Assembly (NCBI GenBank): GCA_052246295.1
Contig: JBQQCO010000009.1
Source of the DNA: Piscibacillus sp052246295
GTDB taxonomy: Bacteria; Bacillota; Bacilli; Bacillales; Alkalibacillaceae
DNA: 64,000 nucleotides
Reading direction: 5' to 3' (one strand)
The notes below the pieces were generated by a model that saw nothing but the letters and a program-made list of their open reading frames with translations, did not search any database and had not been told where the DNA came from. The first letter of the stretch is position 1. Every line of letters starts with the position of its first letter. Shown here piece by piece: positions 51,794 to 60,963 of this stretch. The position numbers were made by a program, and so were the translations under genes.

Positions 51794-53611
51794 TCATGTC
51801 ATGTTTCTCTTCTTTAATTCAATAATTTTCATACCTATTTTTGCAGCAGATTGATGGTCATTTTCTTTCTCTGCTTGCTTTAACATTTGCTTTAATGTTC
51901 GCAATTCATGACTAGATTCTCCTTCTCGCTTAATAGCTCGAATATAATCATCTAGTTCTTGATCACTCATTTCCTCATTAATAGGTATTAAAGCTAGCTC
52001 AGCAGCTAGATGTTTAATGGATTCATCATTTAGTCGCTCGACAAACCGACTAACGTTCGGGTCATTCCCTTCCTCATAATATGCGTATAAATAAGTGACT
52101 AATACTTGATGATCCTCAATATTAAATGACGCACCAAGTCGATTCTGAACTCGATCAGCCACATACGCATCTTGTAACATATGAGCAATTAAGTGACGTT
52201 CAGCATTTTGATAAGCACTATACAACTTTTGAGGTTTGTTCCAATTATTATGCTCAATGCTCTTATTCTTAACATGATTATCATGTTCTTTTGAACGATG
52301 CATTATTCTTCTACGATTGTCGATTTCTTGAAGCAATGTTGCACGGTCCAACTTAAATGTTTCTTCTAGATCATTTAAATAAAAATCCCTTTCAACAGCT
52401 TGATCAACTGTCGCAATGATATCTAAAGCTTTTTCGACATATTGAATTCTGTCATGGTCTGTATTTAAATTGAAGTTCTTTTTTATATATTGCAATGCAA
52501 ACGATACATAACTCTCAGCAGATTGTATCAAGTTTTGAAATGCCTCTGGCCCATATTGTTCAAAATAATCATCTGGGTCCATCTCATTAGGTACATTCGC
52601 CACTCGCGCGTTCATTCCTGCTTTTTTAATGATTTTTGCAGTTTTATAACTAGCTTCTCGTCCTGGGGAATCTCCGTCATAACAGATTATGACTTCATCG
52701 ACATAGTGACTTAATATTTTAGCGTGTGTTTCAGATAAGCTTGTCCCCATTGTAGCTACGGAATTATGAACGCCGGCTTGATAAGCTTTTATAACATCTG
52801 CATAACCTTCGAATAAAACGACTTGATTTAACTTCTGAAAATATCTTCTCGCCTTATGAAAGTTATAAAGCAACTTACCTTTTTGAAATAACTTTGATTC
52901 AGGACTATTTAAATACTTAGGCTCAACATGATCCTCTATAGACCTTCCACCATAACCAACAATCTTACCTTGATGGTTATGAATAGGAAATATGACCCTG
53001 CCTTGGAATCTGTCAAAAAAACTATTCCCATCTCGAGAGCTTAATAAACCGTATTGCGCCAAATTTTCAAGCGTAAACCCCTTCCCCTTTAGAAAGGCAC
53101 TTAAAAATTGGCTTTTATTAGGTGAATAGCCTATTTGAAACTCTTCTATAGCCGCATCTGAAAATCCTCTATTTTTTACGTAGTTAAGAGCATCTTTGCC
53201 ATCTTTTGTATGTTTCAGTACATGATGGAACAATTTATTAGACCATTCATACGCATCTAACACACTCTGCTCTTCACTAGAATAATTAGAGGTTTGTTGA
53301 CGATTAACCCATTCTTCAGGTAATGAATCGCCACTCTTACTTGCCAGATGCTTAAGAGCTTCAATAAATGACAAGTTTTCAATTTCCATGATAAAAGACG
53401 TTACATTGCCGCCTTTACCACACCCGAAACAATGATATATTTGTTTCTCAGGTGATACCGAAAAGGATGGCGTATCTTCTCCATGAAATGGACATAACCC
53501 AAAATAATTACGCCCTTTTTTAGTTAATTTAATATAATCACTTATAACATCGACTATATTATTATTCTTTGTTATTTGATCAATTGTTTCCTGTGGGATT
53601 CTATCCGCCAT
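51794..53611 (-). CDS. dnaG: DNA primase
   Basis: Makes RNA primers at the replication fork. The 605 residues have an N-terminal CHC2 zinc finger (CPFHGEDTPSF ... HCFGCGKGG), the Toprim core with FEGYADVI and the DGD acidic motif (CYDGDSPGREA), and a C-terminal DnaB-interacting helical domain. GGTGATG lies 3-4 nt before the ATG. First gene of dnaG-rpoD. The yqxD gene that precedes it in B. subtilis is missing. Confidence 0.97.
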   Translation of the reverse strand: MADRIPQETIDQITKNNNIVDVISDYIKLTKKGRNYFGLCPFHGEDTPSFSVSPEKQIYHCFGCGKGGNVTSFIMEIENLSFIEALKHLASKSGDSLPEEWVNRQQTSNYSSEEQSVLDAYEWSNKLFHHVLKHTKDGKDALNYVKNRGFSDAAIEEFQIGYSPNKSQFLSAFLKGKGFTLENLAQYGLLSSRDGNSFFDRFQGRVIFPIHNHQGKIVGYGGRSIEDHVEPKYLNSPESKLFQKGKLLYNFHKARRYFQKLNQVVLFEGYADVIKAYQAGVHNSVATMGTSLSETHAKILSHYVDEVIICYDGDSPGREASYKTAKIIKKAGMNARVANVPNEMDPDDYFEQYGPEAFQNLIQSAESYVSFALQYIKKNFNLNTDHDRIQYVEKALDIIATVDQAVERDFYLNDLEETFKLDRATLLQEIDNRRRIMHRSKEHDNHVKNKSIEHNNWNKPQKLYSAYQNAERHLIAHMLQDAYVADRVQNRLGASFNIEDHQVLVTYLYAYYEEGNDPNVSRFVERLNDESIKHLAAELALIPINEEMSDQELDDYIRAIKREGESSHELRTLKQMLKQAEKENDHQSAAKIGMKIIELKKRNMT

Positions 53612-53968
53612 CTACATCACCATGTGATTAAATTCGATAACTTTTTCAAAAAACCTTCAAATATCGACAAAAAATTAACTTCGTTAAATTATTGTCACAT
53701 TAATATTACCTATGTATTCTATGTATACCCGTGTAAGATTAGGAAAAACTATGTTGTATTAGTAACATAGAAACTATAAATCTACTTCTTTCCACAAATA
53801 TCGATTATAACTTATTCATCTCGATTATGCGAATAGTTTGTTTGATGTTTTAATTTTTTAAATTTAAAATAATTAAGTTGTACAAAAGCTGTAAAATACA
53901 AAGAACCCGGACGATAGATTTATTTTAGCCTATGATCCGAGTCCTTTGATTTTTGGTAAACTGAATAT
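53612..53968. other. 357-bp intergenic region between dnaG and ppsR
   Basis: No gene seen. It is very A/T-rich. It should hold the dnaG-rpoD promoter, but no single good match stands out. A 7-bp inverted repeat (CTATGTT with AACATAG, 53749-53770) followed on the minus strand by TTTTTCC resembles a weak terminator. The ppsR terminator lies at its left-hand end by gene direction (53895-53945). Confidence 0.6.
53895..53945 (-). terminator. Probable terminator of ppsR
   Basis: A stem of about 15 bp with mismatches (minus strand GGACTCGGATCATAG with CTATCGTCCGGGTTC) and a 9-nt loop, followed by TTTGTATTTTAC. It lies 25 nt past the stop. Confidence 0.7.
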
Positions 53969-54766
53969 TTACTTTTTGATTTTCCTTAGAATAACGTTTG
54001 CGGTTTCTTCTACAGCCTTATTTGAAACTTCAATAGTGTCACAACCAATTTTTTGAACAACTTTATTAAAGTAATCAATCTCTTCTTGAATGCGTTCTTT
54101 CCTTGCATAATTGGCCGATCCATTTAACCCAAGAGCTTTAAGTCGCTCTGTACGTATATGATTCAGTTTTTCAGGGCTGATTTCTAATCCAATACATTTA
54201 TCAGGTGACACTTGGTATAATTCTTCAGGCGGTTCGACTTCCGGTACAATTGGAACATTTGCTACTTTCAAGCGCTTATGAGCTAAGAACTGAGATAAAG
54301 GAGTCTTTGATGTTCTTGATACTCCTATTAATACCAAATCTGCTTTCAAGATCCCTTTTGCATCTCTACCATCATCATACTTTACAGCAAATTCAATTGC
54401 CTCTACACGTTTATAATAATCTTCATCTAATTTATGTACTAAACCAGGTTGTAGAGTTGGTTTTTCTTGAAGATGCCCTTCTAATTCCTCTAGTAATGGC
54501 CCCATTAAATCAATCGCTGTGATGTTATACTTAACTGATAGATCTTTCATTTTATGTCTAAATTCTGGCTTTACCAGTGTATAAGCAATAATTCCATTAT
54601 TCTCTTTCGCTAAGTTAAACGCTTCTACCATAGTTGCCTCATCATCAACATAAGGAATACGTTGAATTTTCATATCTTGGCTGGAAAATTGACTTAAAGC
54701 TGCTTTAGCTAGAAGTTCTGCTGTCTCTCCGACAGAATCCGATAATACATAAAATACCTTACCCAT
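53969..54766 (-). CDS. ppsR: Pyruvate,phosphate dikinase regulatory protein (kinase/phosphorylase)
   Basis: A DUF299 bifunctional enzyme that inactivates PEP synthase or pyruvate phosphate dikinase by ADP-dependent threonine phosphorylation and reactivates it by phosphorolysis. The 265 residues include LSDSVGETAELLAKAA and the P-loop-like GVSRTSKTPLSQFLA. GAGGAGG precedes two adjacent ATGs; the second has the better spacing. It follows ccpN by about 20 nt, the same pairing as B. subtilis yqzB-yqfL, joining control of gluconeogenesis. Confidence 0.93.
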   Translation of the reverse strand: MGKVFYVLSDSVGETAELLAKAALSQFSSQDMKIQRIPYVDDEATMVEAFNLAKENNGIIAYTLVKPEFRHKMKDLSVKYNITAIDLMGPLLEELEGHLQEKPTLQPGLVHKLDEDYYKRVEAIEFAVKYDDGRDAKGILKADLVLIGVSRTSKTPLSQFLAHKRLKVANVPIVPEVEPPEELYQVSPDKCIGLEISPEKLNHIRTERLKALGLNGSANYARKERIQEEIDYFNKVVQKIGCDTIEVSNKAVEETANVILRKIKK

Positions 54767-54786
54767 CATAATACCCTCCTCAATTG

Positions 54787-55410
54787 CTATTCTTTTCTAA
54801 CTAAATCAACAAAAGCTTTTGTGATGTTAGTTTTCGTCAGGCGACCGACAACTTCTTGTCCATCATCTCTGTCAATGACTACTGGCAATGCATCAATTTG
54901 ATTCTCTATTAGCTTCGTTGCTGCATCAACTAACAAATCATCCTTATAACAAATTTTTATTTTCGGAGTGCGTGTCATAATAATATGTACAGGAACCTCT
55001 GAAAGTTCTTGGTTTCCCATTGTCGCACGCAATAGATCTTTCCTTGATAATACCCCCACTAACATAGACTGCTTATTAACCACAAATAATGTTCCGACAT
55101 CTTCTAAAAACATGGTTGTAATAGCATCATACACAGACACTTTGTCATTGACAACTACCGGAACAGAATGTTGATCTCTTACCCTTAGCTTTTTCAACTG
55201 TTCTGAGATTAACTCACTACCTGTTTTACCAGTATAAAAATACCCAACTCGTGGCCTAGCATCTAAAAATCCTGCCATCGTTAATATAGCTAAATCCGGT
55301 CTTAATGTTGCACGTGTCAAATTTAAACGTTCTGCAATATTTTCACCAGTAATTGGTCCGTTTTCTTTTACGATTTCGATGATTTGTTCTTGTCGGTGAG
55401 ATAATTCCAT
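54787..55410 (-). CDS. ccpN: Transcriptional repressor CcpN
   Basis: Represses gluconeogenic genes (gapB, pckA in B. subtilis) when glucose is present. The 207 residues comprise an N-terminal winged helix (RQEQIIEIVKENGPITGENIAERLNLTRATLR by parts) and two CBS domains (about 75-200, with GTLFVVNKQSMLVGVLSRKDLL) that bind ATP/ADP. Start MELSHRQEQI follows AGAGGTGG; an ATG ten codons earlier lacks a site. It is adjacent to ppsR but, unlike B. subtilis, not to glyQS. Confidence 0.94.
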   Translation of the reverse strand: MELSHRQEQIIEIVKENGPITGENIAERLNLTRATLRPDLAILTMAGFLDARPRVGYFYTGKTGSELISEQLKKLRVRDQHSVPVVVNDKVSVYDAITTMFLEDVGTLFVVNKQSMLVGVLSRKDLLRATMGNQELSEVPVHIIMTRTPKIKICYKDDLLVDAATKLIENQIDALPVVIDRDDGQEVVGRLTKTNITKAFVDLVRKE

Positions 55411-55510
55411 AGTCTTTACCACCTCTACATAATCTGACATACTATATTTAAATATTATATACTATTTCGATGGCTGAATAAAGAAAACTCAGATATTAAT
55501 ATGATTAAAA

Positions 55511-55587
55511 CAAAAAAAGAAAGCACTTCTCAGACCACCATTATAAACTGACCGTCTACAAATTTACAGTCAAGCAGTCTAAATGCC
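55511..55587 (-). terminator. Complex hairpin with U-tract downstream of recO
   Basis: On the minus strand GCATTTAGAC pairs with GTCT and AAGTGC across a 3-nt bulge, enclosing an inner stem GACTGT/ACGGTC, and is followed by TTTCTTTTTTT. It lies just past the recO stop and probably ends the era-yqzL-recO unit. Confidence 0.55.
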
Positions 55588-55602
55588 TTCATATTCATTA
55601 TT

Positions 55603-56346
55603 TTATTCTAATAAATGCATTTGATCTAAGAACCTCTTTGATTTTATTGGCATTCCACCAAAACGTTCATAATATTGATCTAAGATTTCTCTTATTACTG
55701 TTAACGACTCTTTTTTTATATTTAAATTTCTAATTCTTTTAATACTTGTCTGACTCATTATTTTCAATACATTATGTAGTTGTGGGGTTAACTTAAAATG
55801 GTCTTCCACTCGATATAAACATTGATCACAAATAACTCCACCTTCAGTTACTGAAAACGCAGCAACAGGTCGATCAGTATGACCGTTCACACAATAATTT
55901 AAAACAGGTGAAAACCCTCCAACATAATACATCTTGAGTTCAAACATCATTGTAATAGCAAGTGGAGGATCCCCCTCAGTCATACGTTCTAAACTCACAT
56001 ACAACTCATCAAAAATCCCAGTACTAGGTTCCTTTTCATTAACAATTTTAGAAAGCAGTTCACACATATAAGATACATAGGCAGTAAGCATAATATCTTC
56101 ACGAATTTTCCTCATACTATGTAGTATTTCACCCTGATGAATAGTCCCTAACCCTTTACCTAATTGTATTAAAAATGAACCATATATAAATGGCTGCGTA
56201 ATAGCAGCCATTCGACTTTTAGATTTTTTAGCGCCTCTCGCTACTGCACTAATTAATCCATATTCTTTTGTATATAACTTTACAATTTTATTTGTTTCAC
56301 CGTAATCCGTGGTTCTTAAAACAATTCCTTCAACTTTTTCAAACAT
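55603..56346 (-). CDS. recO: DNA repair protein RecO
   Basis: Mediates RecA loading and strand annealing in recombinational repair. The 247 residues have an N-terminal OB fold (EGIVLRTTDYGETNKIVKLYT) and a helical C-terminal part with two cysteine pairs: CVNGH without a full pair, and CDQCLYR. GGGAG lies 4 nt before the ATG. It follows yqzL by 15 nt. In B. subtilis glyQS comes next; here only a terminator-like hairpin does. Confidence 0.94.
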   Translation of the reverse strand: MFEKVEGIVLRTTDYGETNKIVKLYTKEYGLISAVARGAKKSKSRMAAITQPFIYGSFLIQLGKGLGTIHQGEILHSMRKIREDIMLTAYVSYMCELLSKIVNEKEPSTGIFDELYVSLERMTEGDPPLAITMMFELKMYYVGGFSPVLNYCVNGHTDRPVAAFSVTEGGVICDQCLYRVEDHFKLTPQLHNVLKIMSQTSIKRIRNLNIKKESLTVIREILDQYYERFGGMPIKSKRFLDQMHLLE

Positions 56347-56361
56347 CCGTCTCCCATACCT

Positions 56362-56511
56362 TTATTGGTTATTGTTTGCTAATGATGTTCTTGACTCCTT
56401 TAGGTCATTCTTATGGTACGTACTTTTATAGGCTTCCTCCATTTGTTTCATCAATAAATACGTTTCAACACTTCCAGTTTTACTAAAAACTTTCCAAGGT
56501 AAATCGATCAT
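56362..56511 (-). CDS. yqzL: YqzL family small protein
   Basis: A 49-residue protein starting MIDLPWKVFSKTGSVETYLL, which matches the YqzL family found between era and recO in Bacillaceae. Function unknown; it is a small, polar, mostly helical protein. GGTGGAG lies 6 nt before the ATG. It ends 15 nt before recO and is probably co-transcribed with era and recO. It is easily missed because of its size. Confidence 0.85.
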   Translation of the reverse strand: MIDLPWKVFSKTGSVETYLLMKQMEEAYKSTYHKNDLKESRTSLANNNQ

Positions 56512-56682
56512 CAAAATCTCCACCTTTCAGATTTATTGATCACAAACAAATGTCCACTCTGCTTGATACACACTTGCCAAAGAGTTTAAGCAGTGTTTTC
56601 AATCAGGATGAAAACATTTTTATATACTTGTATTTTCTCTCATAATCGCAACTTCATTAGTTAAAAAAATTACCAGTTGACT

Positions 56683-57591
56683 TTAGTACTCATCTTCGTT
56701 ATAGCCAAAATCTTTTAAGTGAGTCATGCGGTTCCGCCAATCTTTTTGTACTTTTACCCAAAGCTCTAAATATACTTTTGATCCAAGTAAGCTCTCAATA
56801 TCTTTACGTGCCTCAGTCCCAATTTGACGCAACATTTGACCTTGTTTTCCTATAATTATTCCTTTTTGAGAAGAGCGTTCAACGATAATCATAGCTTGTA
56901 CATTGATCATATCACTATCTTCTTCCGGTTGAATCCCCTCAATAACTACTGCGATTGAATGCGGGATTTCCTCTCTTGTATGATGTAGAACCTTTTCTCT
57001 TATTAATTCACTAATTATAAAACGTTCAGGGTGGTCTGTGATTTGGTCTTCAGGATAAAATTGTGGCCCCTCAGGTAAATACCCTTCCATGACATCTAAT
57101 AAATGATTGACGTTATTACCGTTTAATGCTGAGATCGGTATAATCTCACTGAACTCTAATTTATCTTTATATAGACTTATTAACGGTAGTAATTCATCTG
57201 GGTGTACTTCATCAATTTTATTAATGATTAAGAAAATTGGTTGATCAACATTCTGGAGTTTATCTATTATAAATTGATCACCTTTACCAAACCCTTCTTT
57301 GGCATTCACCATAAACATAATCATATCGACTTCATTTAGTGTGTTGATTGAAGACTGAACCATAAAGTCTCCTAGTTTATGTTTCGGCTTATGAATACCT
57401 GGTGTATCAATAAAAACAAATTGTGACCGTTCAGTCGTATACACACCTTGAATTTTATTCCGTGTCGTTTGGGGTTTATCACTCATAATAGCTATTTTTT
57501 GTCCTAATACATGATTTAAAAAAGTTGATTTCCCTACATTTGGTCGTCCAATAATCGCAATAAATCCTGATCTAAAGTTGTCATTCATCAT
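56683..57591 (-). CDS. era: GTPase Era
   Basis: An essential GTPase that binds the 3' end of 16S rRNA during 30S maturation. The 302 residues show G1 GRPNVGKST, G2 with QTTRNKIQG, G3 DTPGIHKP, G4 NKID, and a C-terminal KH domain with the GKQGQMLRQIG loop. AGGAGAG lies before two adjacent ATGs. In B. subtilis cdd lies between dgkA and era; here a terminator separates dgkA from era directly. Confidence 0.97.
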   Translation of the reverse strand: MMNDNFRSGFIAIIGRPNVGKSTFLNHVLGQKIAIMSDKPQTTRNKIQGVYTTERSQFVFIDTPGIHKPKHKLGDFMVQSSINTLNEVDMIMFMVNAKEGFGKGDQFIIDKLQNVDQPIFLIINKIDEVHPDELLPLISLYKDKLEFSEIIPISALNGNNVNHLLDVMEGYLPEGPQFYPEDQITDHPERFIISELIREKVLHHTREEIPHSIAVVIEGIQPEEDSDMINVQAMIIVERSSQKGIIIGKQGQMLRQIGTEARKDIESLLGSKVYLELWVKVQKDWRNRMTHLKDFGYNEDEY

Positions 57592-57679
57592 TAAATGTCT
57601 CTCTCCTAGTTATGTTTGTTTTTTATTTTACTATAAAGCAATTCAGATTTCATTTGTTCGACAAAAGATATCGATAAAA

Positions 57680-57712
57680 GACAAAAGAGTATTCAAAATT
57701 AAAGAATACTCT
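57680..57712 (-). terminator. Rho-independent terminator of the floA/phoH-dgkA side
   Basis: Stem AGAGTATTC with GAATACTCT (9 bp, 9-nt loop), then TTTTGTCTTTT on the minus strand, just past the dgkA stop. It ends the yqfC-yqfD-phoH-pgpH-ybeY-dgkA unit. Confidence 0.85.
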
Positions 57713-57716
57713 AAAG

Positions 57717-58067
57717 TTAAAAGATATTTATAATCTTAGGTAGGAATATTATGATACCAATTATAGCTGCAAATATGGCTGCTACGAGTACTGCACCAGC
57801 ACTTATATCCTTTATATTACGGGCTTGTTCATCACGTTCTTTAAATAACACATCAGTTAATTTTTCTATTGAAGTATTGATTAATTCTGTTACTAAGACC
57901 AATGCAATTGCTATTAAAATAAATAACCATTCAATTATCGTGATACTTAACCAAATTCCTGTAAAAAGAACAATTAACATGCAAACGACGTGGATTTTCA
58001 TGTTTAATTCAAATTCTATTGCTTTATATATACCACGAATTGCATGTTTAAAACCTATTTTATCCAT
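57717..58067 (-). CDS. dgkA: Undecaprenol/diacylglycerol kinase
   Basis: A 116-residue trimeric membrane kinase with three helices. In Bacillus this family phosphorylates undecaprenol to recycle the cell-wall lipid carrier. The signature ELINTSIEKLTDVLFKE and the C-terminal ARNIKDISAGAVLVAAI hold the active-site Glu and Asp residues. It overlaps ybeY by 8 nt and has no good ribosome site of its own, so it is probably coupled. Confidence 0.93.
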   Translation of the reverse strand: MDKIGFKHAIRGIYKAIEFELNMKIHVVCMLIVLFTGIWLSITIIEWLFILIAIALVLVTELINTSIEKLTDVLFKERDEQARNIKDISAGAVLVAAIFAAIIGIIIFLPKIINIF

Positions 58068-58530
58068 CACGCTTCAATCCGAATTCTTCTAAAATGTGTT
58101 TTTGTCGTTCAAACATTTCTTTCTCTTCTTCAACTGTTTGATGATCGTAACCTAATAAGTGAAGAAAGCCATGTACAATTAGAAACCCTAATTCACGTTT
58201 ATAAGAATGATTATATTCTTGAGCTTGATCCCTCGCTTTTTCTATAGATACAATAATATCACCTAAATGCTCAGGTAATTCTTCACCTACAATTTCAATT
58301 TCGTCTTCACCGGTTTCTTGCATTGCAAAAGAAATAACATCTGTCGGTTGATCTTTTTGCCTATAATCTCGATTTATCTCTTGTATCTGAGAATTATTAA
58401 CAAACGTTATAGATAATTCAGCATCTTGATTGACTTCTTCCATCTCAGCCGCATATTCAATTAAGTTTTTTAACCATTCAAGTTCTTCATCGGTAACTTG
58501 GTTCATTTCATCTATAAAATCAATATTCAT
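58060..58530 (-). CDS. ybeY: Endoribonuclease YbeY
   Basis: A 156-residue zinc-dependent RNase for 16S rRNA 3' maturation and ribosome quality control. The metal site HGFLHLLGYDH (H3 motif) is intact, and TDVISFAMQE is also typical. A perfect AGGAGGT lies before the ATG. It starts 1 nt after the pgpH stop. Confidence 0.95.
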   Translation of the reverse strand: MNIDFIDEMNQVTDEELEWLKNLIEYAAEMEEVNQDAELSITFVNNSQIQEINRDYRQKDQPTDVISFAMQETGEDEIEIVGEELPEHLGDIIVSIEKARDQAQEYNHSYKRELGFLIVHGFLHLLGYDHQTVEEEKEMFERQKHILEEFGLKRDG

Positions 58531-58531
58531 T

Positions 58532-59983
58532 CTAGTGACCTCCTGAAGTCGTTTGCATGACTTGTTCTTTTGGGTATTCTATTCGTTGATGGAAAATTCC
58601 ATTAAGCATGTCACAAATATTATTCTCAATTGTCAGGATTTCATCAATGGTTAAGTGACAATCATTAAATTGTCCGTCTAATAATCGGTCATAAATAATA
58701 GACCTTACAATTTTATTAATTTCTTCATTGGTTGGGTGTTTCTTGGATCTAACAGCCGCTTCAACAGAGTCACAAATATTAATAATAGCTGCCTCTTTAG
58801 ATTGAGGAATTGGGCCATCATATCTAAATGTAGACTCACTAACATTCGAATTACGCTCTTTTGCTTTATAATAAAAATACTTTAAAAGTGTTGTACCATG
58901 GTGCTGTTGTGCAATGTCAATAATCTCTTGTGGAAGTCCATATTCTTTAAGTAAGCTTGCACCATCATTAGGGTGCTGTAAGATAATCCTCGCGCTATCT
59001 TCCGGTGGTAATGAATCATGTGGATTTTTACCGTTTTGATTTTCTATAAACATATGTGGTTTTAAAGCTTTCCCTACATCATGATAATAGGCTGCAACTC
59101 TTGCAAGCAATCCGTTAGCTCCAATGGACTCACAAGCAGATTCACTTAGGTTAGCTACCATCACACTATGGTGATAAGTACCTGGAGCTTCAACTAACAC
59201 CTTCCTCAATAAAGGATGATTAGGATTTGATAAAGTTAAAAGCTTGCTCTCTGTTAACATATTAAAGCCCGCTTCAAATAAAGGTAAAATACCTAAAGTT
59301 AATATGACAGCTAATAACACCGATACCATTGAAAATACGATAGATAACATAAATTCAGGAGTCATAACTGTCCATATATGCCAAGTTCTTAATTCAAAGA
59401 TAACAATTAGAATTAAATGAACGGATAACAGAGATGTTGCTGTTTTAAATAAAGTTTTTCGATCTTTTATTGACTCAAACATGAATACAGCAAACCATTG
59501 AGAGAGTAACAGATAAATAAATATCTGATACATACTAAAATCGGTAGTCATAAAGATGAAACTACCGTAAGCAGCTGATATTACTGATGAAATTAGTGCA
59601 AAACGCTCTGTAATAAAGTGTTTATTTAAAATTGCAAAAGCAGCAATTGGTGTCATGTAAAATAAAATTGGAAGATCTAAACTAATGACTTGAATCGCAT
59701 ACATCGTTAGTAATAATCCTGAACTTAAAAATGTAAAGGTAATCGTATCTTGACCTGACCATTTCGAATGATTATTAACTTCAATTCTTAATAAAAAACC
59801 TAACAACAAACCAACACTTATTCCCATTAGCAATTCATTCAGAGAAATTAAATGTTGCAGAAATTGAAAGGTCATTAAGCACATAAATATAGTTGGTGTA
59901 CTAAAAATTGCTAAAGCGTTATTGAAATTTATTTTCTTCACATTTAAAGGAATGAACCATTTTTGACGTTTAGCTACCTTCAT
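58532..59983 (-). CDS. pgpH: c-di-AMP phosphodiesterase PgpH-like protein lacking the extracellular domain
   Basis: A 483-residue protein: seven predicted membrane helices (about 20-235) then a cytoplasmic HD domain with TYHHSVMVANLSE, YYHDVGK (His301-Asp302), HP and HHGTT metal ligands. PgpH/YqfF of B. subtilis hydrolyses c-di-AMP to pApA and has about 711 residues, including a 7TMR-HDED extracellular domain between an N-terminal helix and the 7TM part. That whole portion (about 230 residues) is absent here. Only 23 nt separate it from phoH, so no 5' remnant exists. The ribosome site is weak (GGTG). Confidence 0.9.
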   Translation of the reverse strand: MKVAKRQKWFIPLNVKKINFNNALAIFSTPTIFMCLMTFQFLQHLISLNELLMGISVGLLLGFLLRIEVNNHSKWSGQDTITFTFLSSGLLLTMYAIQVISLDLPILFYMTPIAAFAILNKHFITERFALISSVISAAYGSFIFMTTDFSMYQIFIYLLLSQWFAVFMFESIKDRKTLFKTATSLLSVHLILIVIFELRTWHIWTVMTPEFMLSIVFSMVSVLLAVILTLGILPLFEAGFNMLTESKLLTLSNPNHPLLRKVLVEAPGTYHHSVMVANLSESACESIGANGLLARVAAYYHDVGKALKPHMFIENQNGKNPHDSLPPEDSARIILQHPNDGASLLKEYGLPQEIIDIAQQHHGTTLLKYFYYKAKERNSNVSESTFRYDGPIPQSKEAAIINICDSVEAAVRSKKHPTNEEINKIVRSIIYDRLLDGQFNDCHLTIDEILTIENNICDMLNGIFHQRIEYPKEQVMQTTSGGH

Positions 59984-60006
59984 GATTACACCAACTTTGT
60001 TTTCAA

Positions 60007-60960
60007 TTATTTTTCGTAAGCTTCGATCACCTTCTGCACGAGTGGGTGTCTAACAACATCTGAACCTTTTAGATAATTAAATGCGATGCCACCTATATTA
60101 CTCAAACGTTCTTCTGCGACTTTTAAACCAGATGTAACACCTTTGGGTAAATCTATTTGAGTAATATCGCCTGTAATAACCATTTTAGACCCGAAACCTA
60201 ATCGTGTTATAAACATCTTCATTTGTTCTGGTGTTGTATTTTGCGCTTCATCTAAAATAACAAAAGCATCATCTAAAGTACGACCTCTCATGTAAGCTAA
60301 AGGTGCAATCTCAATCGTTCCGCGTTCCATTAATCGCACTGTATGCTCAGCACCTATGACATCATGTAACGCATCATATAGAGGTCTTAAGTATGGATCT
60401 ACCTTTTCCTTAAGATCACCAGGTAAGAAACCTAAGCTCTCTCCCGCTTCTACAGCAGGTCTAGTTAAGATTAACCTTTTCACTTCACCATTTCTTAATG
60501 CCTTAGCTGCCATCACAACAGCTAAGTATGTCTTACCTGTACCAGCTGGCCCTATTCCAAAAACAAGGTCTTTCTTTTTAATTGAAGTAACATAATCTCG
60601 CTGACCTAAAGTTTTAACACGAATAGGTTTTCCTTGCTGGTTTTTAGTAATTTCGTCTTCAAACAATGTTTCAAATTGTTCAATCTTGCCTGACTTAGCT
60701 AGCTCTAATCCATATATGACATCACGTTCAGTGATATTTATGCCTTTTTTAATAACTTTTAGTACAGATTCTAATAAAGAAAAAACGATATCAACATCTT
60801 TTTCTTCACCGTTAATCTTCACTTGACCACCGCGTGTGATGATTTTAACGGGTATGAAATGTTCTATTTGTTTAATATTACGATCATTAGTTCCAAATAG
60901 GTTTAATGTATCTGAATGGTCTTCTAAATGTAAATCAATCGTTTTTGTCGTCTCTGTCAT
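60007..60960 (-). CDS. phoH: PhoH-family ATPase
   Basis: A 317-residue PhoH protein with an N-terminal KH-like/RNA-binding part (about 1-110) and a P-loop NTPase domain: Walker A GPAGTGKTYLA, TRPAVEAGESLGFLPGD and Walker B AFVILDEAQN. Roles in RNA turnover are suspected but not settled. AAGGAG lies before the ATG. It follows yqfD by 3 nt in the yqfC-yqfD-phoH-pgpH unit. Its sequence looks complete. Confidence 0.95.
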   Translation of the reverse strand: MTETTKTIDLHLEDHSDTLNLFGTNDRNIKQIEHFIPVKIITRGGQVKINGEEKDVDIVFSLLESVLKVIKKGINITERDVIYGLELAKSGKIEQFETLFEDEITKNQQGKPIRVKTLGQRDYVTSIKKKDLVFGIGPAGTGKTYLAVVMAAKALRNGEVKRLILTRPAVEAGESLGFLPGDLKEKVDPYLRPLYDALHDVIGAEHTVRLMERGTIEIAPLAYMRGRTLDDAFVILDEAQNTTPEQMKMFITRLGFGSKMVITGDITQIDLPKGVTSGLKVAEERLSNIGGIAFNYLKGSDVVRHPLVQKVIEAYEK

Positions 60961-60963
60961 ACA

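Noticed and set aside
53576..53770. Plus-strand frame in the dnaG upstream region
   Set aside because: A/T-rich, overlaps the start of dnaG on the opposite strand, no ribosome site or promoter; protein composition is random-looking.
54205..54522. 105-codon open frame on the plus strand
   Set aside because: Antisense to ppsR, leucine/histidine-rich translation typical of a shadow frame.
55511..55600. T-box leader upstream of ccpN
   Set aside because: The T-box sequence (AGGGTGGNACCGCG) is not present; the hairpin with U-tract is better explained as a terminator of recO.
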